In this document: piece after piece, positions 1-9,890 of the stretch
Layout: each line of letters starts with the position of its first letter
How positions within the stretch are numbered: position 1 is the stretch's first letter
Origin: Penium margaritaceum
Taxonomy: Eukaryota > Streptophyta > Zygnematophyceae > Desmidiales > Peniaceae
Direction: 5' to 3'
Assembly (NCBI GenBank): GCA_023375785.1
Contig: SZWC01004806.1
Location: forward strand, 71,863-98,522
Length of the DNA stretch: 26,660 nt
Program-made: the position numbers and the translations under genes
The notes under the pieces: model-generated
What the model was told of the DNA's origin: nothing
Database searches by the model: none
The model's input: the letters and a program-made list of their open reading frames with translations, nothing else

Positions 1-2
1 AG

Positions 3-3000
3 CAGCATTAGTGGCCGCAGTTTGTCAGACTCTAGTCCCCGGGCGTGCTGCGGTAGTGCAGCTCGTCCCGTCTGGTCACGTTTGCTGACCCGGACGCCGT
101 GACCTCCAGGAGTGACAGCACCTACTGGCCTCATTCTCTCCCGTTGCTTGGTGTTTACCACCGGGAGTAGGTGCCCTCGGTGCCTATCCATCGTCCAGCG
201 CACGAGATGAGTGCGCGGACATCTGAGCAGGCGCCCTGCGTGTTCACCTGCTACTACTATGGTGATGGACGTCATGGTTGGCGTCGCTGTTGGACGCGCC
301 CTCCCGGCTGGCATCCACCTTGGCTACAGCGTCGACCGAGCCTGCGTCCTCCACAACATGCGGATCTGCCGGCGTTGGTAGATCCCCTAGCAGGACCTCT
401 GGCAAGCATATTCGCCGAGATCCACGGCCTGCGGCAGATGGTGCAGCGGCTTTGTGACCTCGTTATCACTGAGCGTGCTTCTGCTACTCATTCGTCGACG
501 GCCTCTTCGACCACATCTCCTCCTTCTTCATCCGATGGTGTCCCTTCAGCTTCACTTGCCAGCCAGTCCCAGGTTGCCACCATCCTTTTGCTCCTCCACT
601 CTGCTGTGACCACGCCGCCACCCCGCGATGACTTGTCTTCCAGTAGTCGTTCCAGTCGAGTGACTCTACGATGTTGTCGTCAGCGCTCCGCACAAAGTGC
701 TCGCGCTGGTGTTGATACATCCTCCACCTCCTTGGCCTCCGTTGCTGTACCTGTCGAGGGGGAGTGTGGTCACCGCGCATTGCGTGATGTGACAGTAGCG
801 ACAGTATCCGCAGTCGCATTGGGCCGTGCTGCCCGAGCGTCAGTACAGGTAGACTCAGATGATACGGTGACAGCACATCGCGTGGAGTCTGATTCCGACA
901 TGGAGGTCATGGTGCAGACTTGTGTGTCATCAAGCTCGACTTCCACGTCCGCGCTGGATCCAGATCTTATACAACAGCAGCTTGTGTCAGGAGGAGTGCA
1001 GGCCCGGCGTCCCTGGGCAGTACCACTCGCGACTCCTACCGGTGGCGGTTCGGCGGTTGCACAGGGGTCCCGTACGGATCGGGATGCCTCTTGCGGAGTT
1101 TTGGCGGAGTTTGTGCAGCAGGCTCACACGAGCCCGGCGGAGATTCCAGTGCAGGAGTTATGCGTGTCATCGAGGTCGACATCCACGCTGGGACAGGAGC
1201 CGAACGTTTTGCAGCAGTAGGTTACCTCAGGAGGAGTGCAGGCACGGCGTCCCTGGACTGTGCCACTCGCGCCTCCGTCCGGTGGAGGCCCACGACTTTC
1301 GGGGGAGAGTGTGCAGAGGACTCACACGACTCCGATGGATGTTGGAGTACTTGGGACTTGCATGTCATCGAGGTCGACATCTACGCTGGGGTATCAGCCA
1401 GACATTCTGCAGCAGCAGATTGCATCACGAGGAGTGCAGGTCTCATGTGCCTTGGCGGTGCCACTTGCGACTCCGATCAGTAGCAGCCTGGCGGTGGCAC
1501 TTGAGTCCCGCGCGGATCGGGATACCCCACACGGATCTCCGGGTGCGTTGGCGCACGAGATTCACACCAGTATGACAACAGGCGGAGTGCATGAGTTGAA
1601 TCGGCCAGTTGGTCTTTTGGAGGTTGAGGCCTTCTTGAGAGCAGCAGTTCTTAGAGATGTCGCCGGGACATATGCTGCAGTAGACATAGCATGCTCCACC
1701 GCCTCATCTGCACTACCTGAGGACCAGCTTCAGCGTGAGGAGTCGTCCATGTTCCCATAGTCTTCAGGTTCTCGTACGCACAACTGAGCAGCGACATACA
1801 TGACGGAGTCAGATGATGGTCCTTACTCTTTCATCGAGTAGGTGGTACCGACCAGCGTTCCCGGCGAGAGAGTGCGTGAGCGCCAGCTGCGCTTGTTGGT
1901 CGTCTTGACGGACATTGCTGAGCTGGAGCCCTGTACACCTGTGTCCATTATGGCGGCAGTCGAGGACACCGGAGCAGATCCATACATGCAGATGGAGTCA
2001 CCTCGTCAGCAGGAGCTGATTTTTGCCCCCTCGGTTTCACCTCTTGGTGACGCTACCGATCACATTGACGCCGAGAGTGGCAGTACCTGCACGGACGACG
2101 CTTCCACATGCTCTATGGACTCTGATGACTCCTCCTTCTCCTTCTCTCTCGGCATGCGACCGCTCACTCCTCGCATGACAGGCACGAGTTGTGATGTGGA
2201 TGCGACACCTGCAGCTGCATCCGATGTTCTAGCTTCTCAGCAGATTGCGAGCTTGGTTGACCCCCAGGAGGATGCAGTAGCACCAGTTCCATTGTCTTTA
2301 GCAGCAGAGATGCAGATGGCGTAGTACTCACGAGTTGTGCAATCTGCATGTGCAGCATCCAGTGAGGGAGAGTTTATCCTACACCAGGTCGACATAGGCC
2401 ACCTCGACATGTCCGAGGCAGATTATGCTGATGTCCAGGAGCGTGTCGTCATGCTACAGCGGGAGATGATGGCCGCGCGTGAGCGATTCTCAGAGGAGGG
2501 CAGTATCACTGCTACCGGCAGGAGCCTTCCGCCAGCAGCATCTGGCACACCTATACTTGGGCATGATCTTGTACGAGCTCCGAGTATGACGTCTGTTGGA
2601 GACACTTTCATAAGAGAGGTGAGCATGCCCTCGGCTTCCGCCATCCTGACTCCTGTCGACCCCATCATCGCTCTTCCTTCCTCGTCTGCTGCTGTCATGC
2701 ACCTTCATCCACCCGACTCATCTGCCCCATCTTCATCTTCATCCACGAGTGGTGATCTGGTTCGTCACTCCAGCTCTCCTCTTTTGGTATTACACCATTG
2801 TGTCTCAGGGTGTGCTATCCCGCATCGGAGGCCAGCTCAGCCACTTCATCCACGCACGCATACTGCTCGTCCATTCTCGTTCCTCCGGCGCACACATATG
2901 CATCGCGACAGTTCGGAGACAGGAGAGACTGTGAGTTGGGACCCTTGGCAGTCACGCGAGGACTGGTATACCCCAGGTGATGCAGATTCATGTGAGGAGT

Positions 3001-3005
3001 TGTAG
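3..3005 (+). pseudogene. Long decayed reading frame, Ser/Thr/Pro-rich, function unknown
   Basis: One frame runs about 1,000 codons from position 3 to 3005. It is broken by TAG at 9, 33, 54, 168, 1218, 1758, 1839, 2322 and 3003, by one TGA at 1785, and by no TAA. Such a frame is unlikely by chance, and internal repeats at 921-1598 keep this same frame, so it was once coding. The first sizeable ATG-type start is at 171. The product is low-complexity: Ser/Thr-rich tracts, VPLATP-like motifs, and an acidic Ser-rich part near 2090-2160. I recognise no domain. It could be an accessory ORF of a retroelement or a decayed host gene; the PPT-like site downstream favours the former. The TAG at 1218 sits where sister repeats have a third Gln (QQQ). 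Confidence 0.5.
921..1598 (+). repeat. Three in-frame tandem copies of an 80-residue unit
   Basis: Copies lie at 921-1160 (80 codons), 1161-1358 (66 codons) and 1359-1598 (80 codons). Each starts with Cys-Val/Met-Ser-Ser, then STSTLG, a Leu-Gln-Gln-Gln block, GGVQARRPW and AVPLATP. Copy 2 has lost 14 codons, a multiple of three, so the frame is kept. Copies are diverged, implying an old expansion in a translated gene. The family is unknown to me. Confidence 0.85.
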
Positions 3006-3314
3006 CCGGAGACACCATTTTGTCCTTGAGGGAGGGAGTCGACTTGCAGGTGACAGGGGGAGCTATCTGTATATTATTTGTACACCACATGACTCATCGC
3101 CCAGGATCTGTTCAGCTACGATGTCAGCATCTCCATCGAGGACATCGCTGCCAGGTTCATCTGCCCAGGGGGAGTGTTGTGTGGACCTCGACCTGACGCG
3201 ACGCCACGGGAGATGCATGGCGAGGTCCATGCTCTGTTGTGAGCATCTACAGCATCCCGCATGTGTCTCACACTACGTACCTGCAGAGCTGCAGATAGAT
3301 GGTAGCACACTGTT
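3006..3314 (+). other. Spacer after the decayed frame
   Basis: The frame continues with TGA at 3027, 3051 and later, so coding is not supported. Apart from the PPT-like site at 3167-3174 I see nothing recognisable. Confidence 0.4.
3167..3174 (+). other. PPT-like AGGGGGAG before TGTTGT
   Basis: AGGGGGAG followed at 3175 by TGTTGTG resembles the polypurine tract and LTR start of copia elements. An almost identical site lies at 3807-3814, so this may be a decoy, a duplicated end or an older LTR junction. Confidence 0.3.
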
Positions 3315-4224
3315 GGTCAAGACCCGGACACTTGGTGCATTGTACCAGTGTCACGAGGAGACCATGTGATTGTGTGTCTTAGTGTGTGGCTATACTGTGT
3401 GTGGCATGTGCATGCGAGCTGTTGGTCGAGACCCGGACATGTGGTGCGTTGCACCCGTGTTACGAGGAGATCCTCCCTTGATCCTGTGTTTGGATGATGA
3501 TGCTATTGTGTTCGATTGCTCGTAGCGGTCGAGACCCGGGCCCTGGTACCGCCAGTGTCACGAGGAGACCATCTTGTCCTCTGACATGTGCATGACATGT
3601 GTATGTATGCGTGTGCATCACTCCTCTCATGGTCGAGACCCAGACACTTGGTGGGTTGTGCCAGTGTCCAGGGAGACCCTAGATGGATAGCAGATGAGTG
3701 TGTGTGTGTTTGTCTGTGTGAGTTGACTCATGCATGTTATGGCTTGCCATACATTGTTGTTCCATGCCTTCGTTCATTCGTTCTGGCGTGGACGGCTATG
3801 TCAGCCAGGGGGAGTGTTGGTTTGTGTGGCTTCCACCCGTCACGACCGACANTGCTAGTTTACCGATATACCCACATTCGGGGTATATGGCAGAGGAGGG
3901 CGTGACGACACGACGGGCCTCCGGACTGCACCGAGACTTCTCCAGCACGTACGACAGCACCGGCGAGACGCGGTCGATGCGTTTCGGTAGCCCTGTGGGC
4001 TTGTCGGGAGCTAGGAGAGTTTTCTCGGTGGGTTGAGACCCGCGCACCCGGTGGACTATACCGGTGCGACGAGGAGACCCGGTGGCTGTACTAGCGCTTC
4101 CGATGTTCGGAAAGCGATGTGTGATGTCTGGACGTTGATTATGAGTTTTTCTGGCACTGTTCCTATTTTCTCGGTGGTCGAGACCCGGGTACTCGGAGAG
4201 CTGTTCCGGTGCCTCGAGGAGACC
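3315..4224 (+). repeat. Six dispersed copies of a 49-nt motif
   Basis: Copies: 3315-3363, 3424-3472, 3527-3570 (44 nt), 3631-3678, 4031-4079 and 4176-4224. The core starts GGTCGAGACCCGG and ends CGAGGAGACC; the middle varies. Four copies are exactly 49 nt although the gaps between copies are T/G-rich and unrelated. Each starts GGTC and usually ends GACC, so the ends can pair. Read in the frame of the first base, most copies give VETRxLGxL followed by Cys and EET. Copies lie on both sides of the putative LTR start at 3815. Function unknown. Confidence 0.8.
3807..3814 (+). other. Polypurine tract of element D
   Basis: AGGGGGAG is immediately followed by TGTTGG, the same arrangement as at 24871-24878 in element C and, on the minus strand, at 5099-5106 and 13582-13590. 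It would prime plus-strand DNA synthesis. Confidence 0.5.
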
Positions 4225-4480
4225 ACCCTTATTGTTATCGTGGTGTACGCAGTGTGTTCTCCCCGCTGACCCGTTCGGGCTCAGCGGGGGTGACGGGGCC
4301 CGGTGCGGCTAGCTGCCGGAGCCTCTACTTAAGCCCGCGAGGGGCTCATTTGTAATCTTCTCCTTGTTCTTTACATTCAGCGTTCCAGACTTAGCCAAAT
4401 TCTTGCCGTCTTGCATCGCACTCACACACAGAGCTCATGTTCGTTTTTGCATGGGCCTGCATGCCCTAAAATTATTTCCA
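3815..4480 (+). repeat. Probable 3' LTR of element D
   Basis: It starts TGTTGG after the PPT. It contains two copies of the 49-nt motif, a strong hairpin (4261-4289), and a stretch at 4320-4440 that looks like an LTR R/U5 region (ACTTAAG, then a pyrimidine-rich segment). No partner LTR is in the window, so the 3' end cannot be placed. The N at 3852 may hide missing bases. Confidence 0.4.
4261..4289. other. Strong GC hairpin in the D LTR
   Basis: CCCCGCTGA (4261-4269) pairs perfectly with TCAGCGGGG (4281-4289). Inside, CCCG pairs with CGGG around a TT loop, leaving one bulged C. About 13 pairs in 29 nt. It lies just upstream of the R/U5-like segment and could be an RNA structure near the transcript end or start. 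Confidence 0.75.
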
Positions 4481-4910
4481 GTTTGCCGCATCTTGCAAAC
4501 CCCCCCAAACCTACGGCAAATCCCCTAGTTTAAATGGAGGTTTTGGGTTTTATTTTTTTACTTGCCCGGGTGTTTTCCGGGCTCCGCGGTAGCGGGGTCC
4601 GGCAGATTCCCTTTCTTGTATCACACGTGCGCCGCATCTCGCAAACCCCTCCAAACCTATGACAAACCCCCTAGTTTAAATGGGGGGTTTGGCAGGGTCA
4701 TCGCAAGCTTGCAGGGAGGTTTTGCCGCGGAACCGCTCCTACGAGCTCGCGATGACGGGCGAAGTTCGGCTCCACCCTCGAAGTCAAAATCCCCGTAGAA
4801 TCCAGTGAATACATGAAGTACATGACAACCGTGCCCATTTTCACTCGAAGAACAACAAACGGGGGCATCGTTGTCATGTCGTTAAAAACCATGGACAGCG
4901 CTGCTTTATA
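4481..4910. repeat. Direct repeat with nested hairpin, unknown element
   Basis: Two copies of a roughly 61-nt unit (4485-4545 and 4631-4691) start GCCGCATCT and end in a run around CCCCTAGTTTAAAT. In the second copy CAAACCCCC (4663-4671) pairs with GGGGGTTTG (4683-4691) over an 11-nt loop; in the first the stem is imperfect. A wider inverted pair (GCAAACCCCTCC at 4641-4652 against GGGAGGTTTTGC near 4716-4728) encloses it. 4729-4910 holds nothing I recognise. This may be a MITE-like element or other intergenic repeat that replaced most of the 3' LTR of element A. Confidence 0.65.
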
Positions 4911-5099
4911 TGATACGATGGACATAGCACATCGCCTGAAGGAGGAGGCTCCAACAAATGGTGAGTGGGCCTCAGCGCGCGTCGGCTCCACCGAGCGACA
5001 CTCCAGCACGTCGAGTCTCGCCGTCAGTCATCTGCACGCTGATGTACACAAGCCGGGAGGACACAACAGAGTACAATGAGAGATGCACGAAAACCAACA
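4911..5099 (-). repeat. 3' LTR fragment of element A
   Basis: It aligns with about 13365-13555 of the right-hand LTR. The best part (4945-5099) has about a dozen differences in 155 nt. On the minus strand it begins TGTTGGTTTTCG after the PPT. Similarity fades left of about 4911, so most of an LTR of about 850 bp is lost or replaced. Confidence 0.75.
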
Positions 5100-5106
5100 C
5101 TCCCCC
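5100..5106 (-). other. Polypurine tract of element A
   Basis: Minus-strand GGGGGAG directly precedes the LTR start TGTTGG and lies about 100 nt after the pol stop at 5207. Confidence 0.75.
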
Positions 5107-5206
5107 ATGACTCACAAGCGTAGTGCACATGTGCGGGCAAAGACAAAGTCCACGACCAGACTCCCCCTGGTCACGCAGAGACGCAAGCAGGGACAAAGCA
5201 AGCCAC

Positions 5207-7087
5207 TCACGGACGCATGCCGACCGAAGTCACATCCTTCTTGAACAAGTCGCGCTGCACTCCCTTGGTCAAGAAGTCAGCCAACTCCCGTGCTGTCTCA
5301 ACCCACACGATGCTGATGCTGCCGTCATGCAACAACGAACGCACATAATGGTAATCAACGTTGATGTGCTTTGTGCGTGTGTGATACACGCCGTCATTGT
5401 CGGCGATGGCCATGGCACTCTCATTGTCACAATGCAACGTGATGGATGCGACAGACTGACGCAACTCGGACAACAGACGATGCAAGCACACACTCTCACA
5501 CGCGCCTGAGCCAAGAGCAATGTTCTTAGCCTCAGTAGTGCTGCGTGCAATGCACCCCTGCTTGCCACTGCGCTAGGACACAGCTGTGCCGCCAATCAGA
5601 AAGATCCAGCCTGTGCGACTCCTACCGCCCGGACTGCCGGCCCAGTCACTGTCGGTATAGCCCACCGCAATAGCAGACGGCTGACGACGGAATATGAGAC
5701 CTCACTGAGGAGTCGAGACGACATAATGCAGTACTCGGATCTCGGCCTCGTAGTGGAGGTGACGCAGCTCCTGAGAAAACTAGGCCAGGAGGTTGACGGC
5801 GAACGCGATGTATAGGCGCGTCGTCGTTGCCAGGAACATCTGTGACCCGATGACTCGCAGGTACGTGGTCACGTCAACTTGCTCCCCCACAACAGCTGGG
5901 TCAGGACTCTTCAGCTTTGCCTGGGCTTCGGGTGACATGGGTGAGGATGCGCTCGGCACGAGTGGCAGGTCCTCCGCAGAGCGGATGGACAGAGTCTGCA
6001 CATAGGCGGCCTTGTGGATGTGCAGGACGTCCTGGGAGCGATCATGCTTGAGCTCCATGCCCAGGAAGACTCTGATACGACCGAGATCCTTCATCTGGTA
6101 GGCGGCGTGCAGTAAGTCCTTCACATGCTAGATGGCAACCGTGTCTGGCGACGCAATGAGGAGATCGTTGACGTACACCAAGACATCAGCGAGATTCTGG
6201 CCTCGCGGACTGAATAACAAGACGTGGTCAGCGGTATTGCGTTGGAGCCCGCCACGATGGAGCGTGCTGCTGATCTCCTAGTTCCAGCATCAAGGCGACT
6301 GCTTCAGGCCATAGAGGGCCTTACGCTATCACCAAACTCTCCCACTGCCATCGTCGAAGCATGGGGGCTGCACCATGTAGAGCTCGTCACCCTGTAGTGA
6401 ACCATGGAGAAAAGAGTTGCTCACATCCATCTGATGCAGCTCCCATCCATGCTGGGCGACCAGGCTGAAGAGCGCTGGGCTGGTGGAGAATCGGCCAACT
6501 GGGGCAAAGATCTGGTCGTAGTTGACCCCAGGGATCTCGGAAAACCCCTTGGCTGTGAGGCAGGCCTTGTACTTGTCCAAGGACCCGTCGGGCTTCCACT
6601 TACGCCGAAAGACCCACTTGGTGCCGATGGCCTTCCGACCTGAAGGAAGGTCGACGAGGTCGTACACGTGGTACTGTTGGATAGCAGTGAGCTCATCGGC
6701 GCAGGCAGCGTTCCAGTGTGCGGCCTCAGGAGAGGCTCGTGCCTCGCGCAGAGTGGCTCTTTCCTCCAGGCGTGCTGTGGAGCAGACAGAGAGAGCGTGT
6801 GCATCTTGAGCCCCAGGTAGGATGCGCGCGAGTGCAGCCACGACAGCGTGCCGATGCTCGTGATGAAGCATGGCATAGCCCAGTACGGAGATGGGGTGAA
6901 GGTCTACAATGATGGCTGAGGTGGTCAAGCCGAGGGCCTTGGTGCCAAGGTCTCCAATCACGACTGTGGGAATGGAGGAGACACGTGGAGCCACGGGGGT
7001 CGAGGCACCACGGAGCGCGGTGCGACGGTATGCGCGCTCACCGAAGGCCTGGGTCGAAGGCTGCCACCTGGGGCATGTGTGTAGCAT
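5207..7087 (-). pseudogene. pol: Copia reverse transcriptase and RNase H (element A), inactive
   Basis: One frame runs from 7087 to the TGA at 5207. The RT begins with GTKWVFRRKWKPDGSLDKYK, then AKGFSEIPGVNYDQIFAPVG, WELHQMDVSNSFLHG and KALYGLKQSP, all standard copia RT blocks. The catalytic YxDD reads Tyr-Val-Asn-Asp (6164-6175), so one essential Asp is gone. RNase H follows with GYTDSDWAG, TTEAKN (usually SEAEY) and LHCDNESAMAI, ending in ADFLTKGV. Internal stops are TGA 6329, TAG 6326, TGA 6290, TAG 6278, TAG 6128, TAG 5780, TGA 5702 and TAG 5573. Most fall where relatives have Gln or Arg, and 5573 at a Trp. The protein would copy element RNA into DNA; this copy cannot. The linker frame upstream is shifted relative to this one. 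Confidence 0.92.
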
Positions 7088-7152
7088 GGTAGGGCAAGCG
7101 ATGGCGCTGAGTCCAACGAGCCAATGGAGGCTGACGGGGCTGCAGGCCCTGT

Positions 7153-7620
7153 GGGGCCACCGGATGCGACTGGAGCTGCTGGTTCAAAGGGGCCAGTGGA
7201 CGCGACTGGGGCTGCCGGTCTGGAGGGGCCAGTGGGCGCGACTTGGGCTGCCGGCTCGGAGGGGCCTGTGGACGCGACTGTGGCTGCCAGCTCGGAGGGA
7301 CCAGTAGGCGCCACTTGGGCTGCCGGCCCCAAGGGACCAGTAGGCGCGACTGGGGCTATAGATCAGGAGGGACCAGTGGACACGACTGAGGCTGCCGGCT
7401 CAGAGGGACCAATGGATATGAGTGGGGCTGCCGGCCCAAAGGGACCAGTAGACGTGACTGGGGCTACTGGCCTCGAGGGACCAGCGGACGCGACTGGGGC
7501 TACCTGCCCGGAGGGACTAGCAGACGCGACTGTGGCTACCGGCTGAGAGGGACCAGTGGACGTGACTGGGGCTGCCGGCCCGGAGGGACTAGCGGACGCG
7601 ACTGGGGCTGCCTACTGAGA
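7153..7620 (-). repeat. 36-bp minisatellite, 13 copies, in the integrase-RT linker
   Basis: Thirteen contiguous 36-bp units run from 7153 to 7620 with no length change, each starting GGGACCAGTGGACGCGACTG or a close variant. On the minus strand they encode a 12-residue unit close to PAAPVASTGPSE, Pro/Ala-rich and probably unstructured. Because 36 is a multiple of 3 the array keeps frame; TAG at 7612 and TGA at 7363 interrupt it. It sits between integrase and RT, where copia polyproteins have a variable linker. Units 11-13 reappear right of the N at 7820 by assembly duplication. Confidence 0.92.
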
Positions 7621-8127
7621 GAGACTGAGGCATGTGTCACCTGGAAGCGGTAGGACGGAGGACGGAATCACCAGTCCCCCATGCGACGGGATAGACAGGG
7701 ACGAGCCAGAGCGATGGAGGTCGCGAGGAAACAGGTGCTCGAAGAAGATGGCATCCCGGGACTCAACGATGCAGTGCCGGCAAGGATCCCAGAAGCACCA
7801 GGCCTTGGACTGACGAGAGNGGGACTAGCAGACGCGACTGTGGCTACCGGCTGAGAGGGACCAGTGGACGTGACTGGGGCTGCCGGCCCGGAGGGACTAG
7901 CGGACGCGACTGGGGCTGCCTACTGAGAGAGACTGAGGCATGTGTCACCTGGAAGCGGTAGGACGGAGGACGGAATCACCAGTCCCCCATGCGACGGGAT
8001 AGACAGGGACGAGCCAGAGCGATGGAGGTCGCGAGGAAACAGGTGCTCGAAGAAGATGGCATCCCGGGACTCAACGATGCAGTGCCGGCAAGGATCCCAG
8101 AAGCACCAGGCCTTGGACTGACGAGAG
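7513..8127. other. Assembly join: 307-bp exact duplication around N 7820
   Basis: 7513-7819 is repeated as 7821-8127 with only a single N between. An exact copy on both sides of a one-base gap is the mark of two contig ends that overlap but were not merged. One copy should be dropped when reading the integrase C-terminal part. Confidence 0.93.
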
Positions 8128-8607
8128 ACACCATGGAAGGTGCACGGACGAATGGGGGGCGAGCTTGCCGCCCCGCTGCGGGGCGGGTAGCCACACAATG
8201 GCCACGGAGCCCCAGACGAGGGGACCATGGGGAATCCGGTTGCAAACCCAGGTCATGTAGGCCATGGCTTCAAAATAGAAGCCATCCGAGAGACCGGACT
8301 CGATCCGCATGGTGCGGACGGCGTCGGCCATGGTACGGTTCCACCGTTTGGAGACACCGTTCTGGACAAGCGTGTAGGGTGCAGATGTTTCATGGTGGAT
8401 CCCACAAGAGGCGAGAAAGGTCGTGGCCTCACCCATGTACTCACCACCGTGATCAGAGCAAAAGTGGCGAAGAGAGCGGCCACACTTGTGCTCCGCAAGG
8501 ACAAGCCAGTCCTGGACGGCTGGGGCGACATTGCTCTTCTGTTGAAGGCAGAAGACCCAACAGTAGCGAAAATAGTCGTCAGGACATAACGAGGACATAA
8601 CGACCAT
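7615..8607 (-). pseudogene. pol: Copia integrase (element A), inactive
   Basis: The rve core runs from DDYFRYCWVF (first catalytic Asp) through CSDHGGEYMG (second Asp) to SAPYTLVQNGVSKRWNRT. The Glu expected in VSERWNRT is Lys (8347-8349), a G-to-A change at a CG site, so the DDE triad is broken. Compared with element B, about 20 residues around the FERWYG block are missing and a frameshift follows KLAPH near 8150; the next frame continues with GVSRQSKAWCFWDPCRH and AIFFEHLF, the usual C-terminal motif. Another frameshift lies near 8590, between the pre-integrase part and the core. The assembly duplication 7513-8127 repeats the C-terminal part. Confidence 0.9.
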
Positions 8608-9355
8608 GCTGGTCGACGGACTCCATGGGAAGAGGGCTCATGACATCCGAGCGGACAAGGCCGAGAGGTGCGGATGCACGGGAGGAAGACAAAGGGTACT
8701 TGGACCGATGCATCTTCCTCTGAGTGCAATCAATGCACTCAGTGGGGCACGTCAGAGGGAAAGTCTTCGGGTCAAGGCCCTTGGCCGGCTGGGTCTGGAG
8801 CATGCTGTCTACGGCGGCAGAGTGGACGTGGCAAAGGCTACGGTGCAAGAGGCGGGTATGCTGAGGAGAAAGCGTATTGGTGACAAACACATGGCCTATG
8901 GCGGCGGACGGGGAGGAGATGGAAGGAGAGGAGGAGAGGTGAGCTATATGCCACAGGTTGCCACGAGTAGTGACGTTCAATACGACAAGACTAGACGGAC
9001 ACAACGATACAGTGCCAACACCATGCGAGTGCACAATGTCTATGCTCATGCGGTCAAGGGCAATGACGGACAGGAGGCTGAGCTGAATACCAGGGACGAA
9101 GAGGACATCGGTTAGAAAGACGTCATCGACATGACCACGGAAGCGAATGACGCCAACACCACAGACAGGCAACACCAGTCCGGAGCCCATCCGGACACCG
9201 GAGACATCGCCTACAGGATCGAGCATACTAAAGGCCTCACAAGAAGCCGTCATGTGATGCGTGGCCCCAGAGACGATGATCCAGGTCTCAGCAAGGTCAT
9301 GGACCGGGGTCGCCAGATCGCTAACGGTCACATGGCAGCAAGCAAGAGACGCGGA
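8579..9355 (-). pseudogene. pol: Copia protease and gag-pre-integrase domain (element A)
   Basis: The aspartic protease site reads WIIVSGATHHMT; relatives have Asp-Ser-Gly, so the catalytic Asp (9272-9274) is Val and the enzyme is dead. It is followed by FRGHVDDVFLTDVLFVPG, typical of copia proteases, and by the gag-pre-integrase zinc-binding region with LLHRSLCHVHSAAVD and CPTECIDC. About 250 codons here have no stop, the longest clean stretch of the element. The frame shifts near 8590 before the integrase core. Confidence 0.9.
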
Positions 9356-9890
9356 CGTGGTGGAAGGAGGGGTGAACCAGGACTACCAATCGTTAAGCCA
9401 CGCAACATCGTCACAAAGAGGGGTAGAGGAGGCCATGGCAGGCGACGAGACAGACGAGGAAACGGGACACGACCGCAACTCAGTCTCAGTCATGCAGGGC
9501 AGGGCAGGGGAGCAAGAGGTGATGCAACTCGCACTTCTTTCAGGAGGAGGGCGAGGCAGGCCAAGCTAGAACGCGATGAACTGCTCCAACTGATGCTCAC
9601 AGGAGGATGGCTCGGGAGTGTANCGTGGTGGAAGGAGGGGTGAACCAGGACTACCAATCGTTAAGCCACGCAACATCGTCACAAAGAGGGGTAGAGGAGG
9701 CCATGGCAGGCGACGAGACAGACGAGGAAACGGGACACGACCGCAACTCAGTCTCAGTCATGCAGGGCAGGGCAGGGGAGCAAGAGGTGATGCAACTCGC
9801 ACTTCTTTCAGGAGGAGGGCGAGGCAGGCCAAGCTAGAACGCGATGAACTGCTCCAACTGATGCTCACAGGAGGATGGCTCGGGAGTGTA
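9356..9890. other. Assembly join: 267-bp exact duplication around N 9623
   Basis: 9356-9622 is repeated as 9624-9890 with one N between them, again an unmerged contig overlap. The TAG at 9651-9653 is therefore also seen near 9383. Confidence 0.93.

Larger units (their letters stand above)
1..4480 (+). mobile_element. Element D: 3' part of an unassigned LTR-element-like unit
   Basis: The left 4.5 kb reads on the plus strand. It has a long decayed frame (3-3005), then a spacer with repeated motifs, a polypurine tract (3807-3814) and a TGTTGG start typical of a copia-type LTR at 3815. No protease, integrase or RT motif is visible, so it may be the 3' end of an element whose pol lies outside the window, or a non-autonomous unit. 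The right boundary near 4480 is a guess, placed where a different repeat begins. The only N here (3852) has no flanking duplication. Assignment to a retroelement is inferred from the PPT/LTR-like junction and the decay pattern, not from any recognised protein. Confidence 0.4.

Noticed and set aside
4498..4690. Interstitial telomere repeat (AAACCC-like runs)
   Set aside because: The C-rich runs are not in a 7-bp period and belong to two copies of one longer unit with a hairpin.
4698..5009. Minus-strand ORF of 103 codons
   Set aside because: It crosses the junction between the A LTR fragment and unrelated sequence, so it cannot be one gene.
7153..7620. Possible CRISPR array
   Set aside because: The 36-bp units are contiguous with no spacers, keep a coding frame and lie in a copia polyprotein.
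7989..9643. Plus-strand Arg/Gly-rich ORFs over the A pol region
   Set aside because: They are antisense shadows of the protease and integrase frames and are partly duplicated by the assembly joins.
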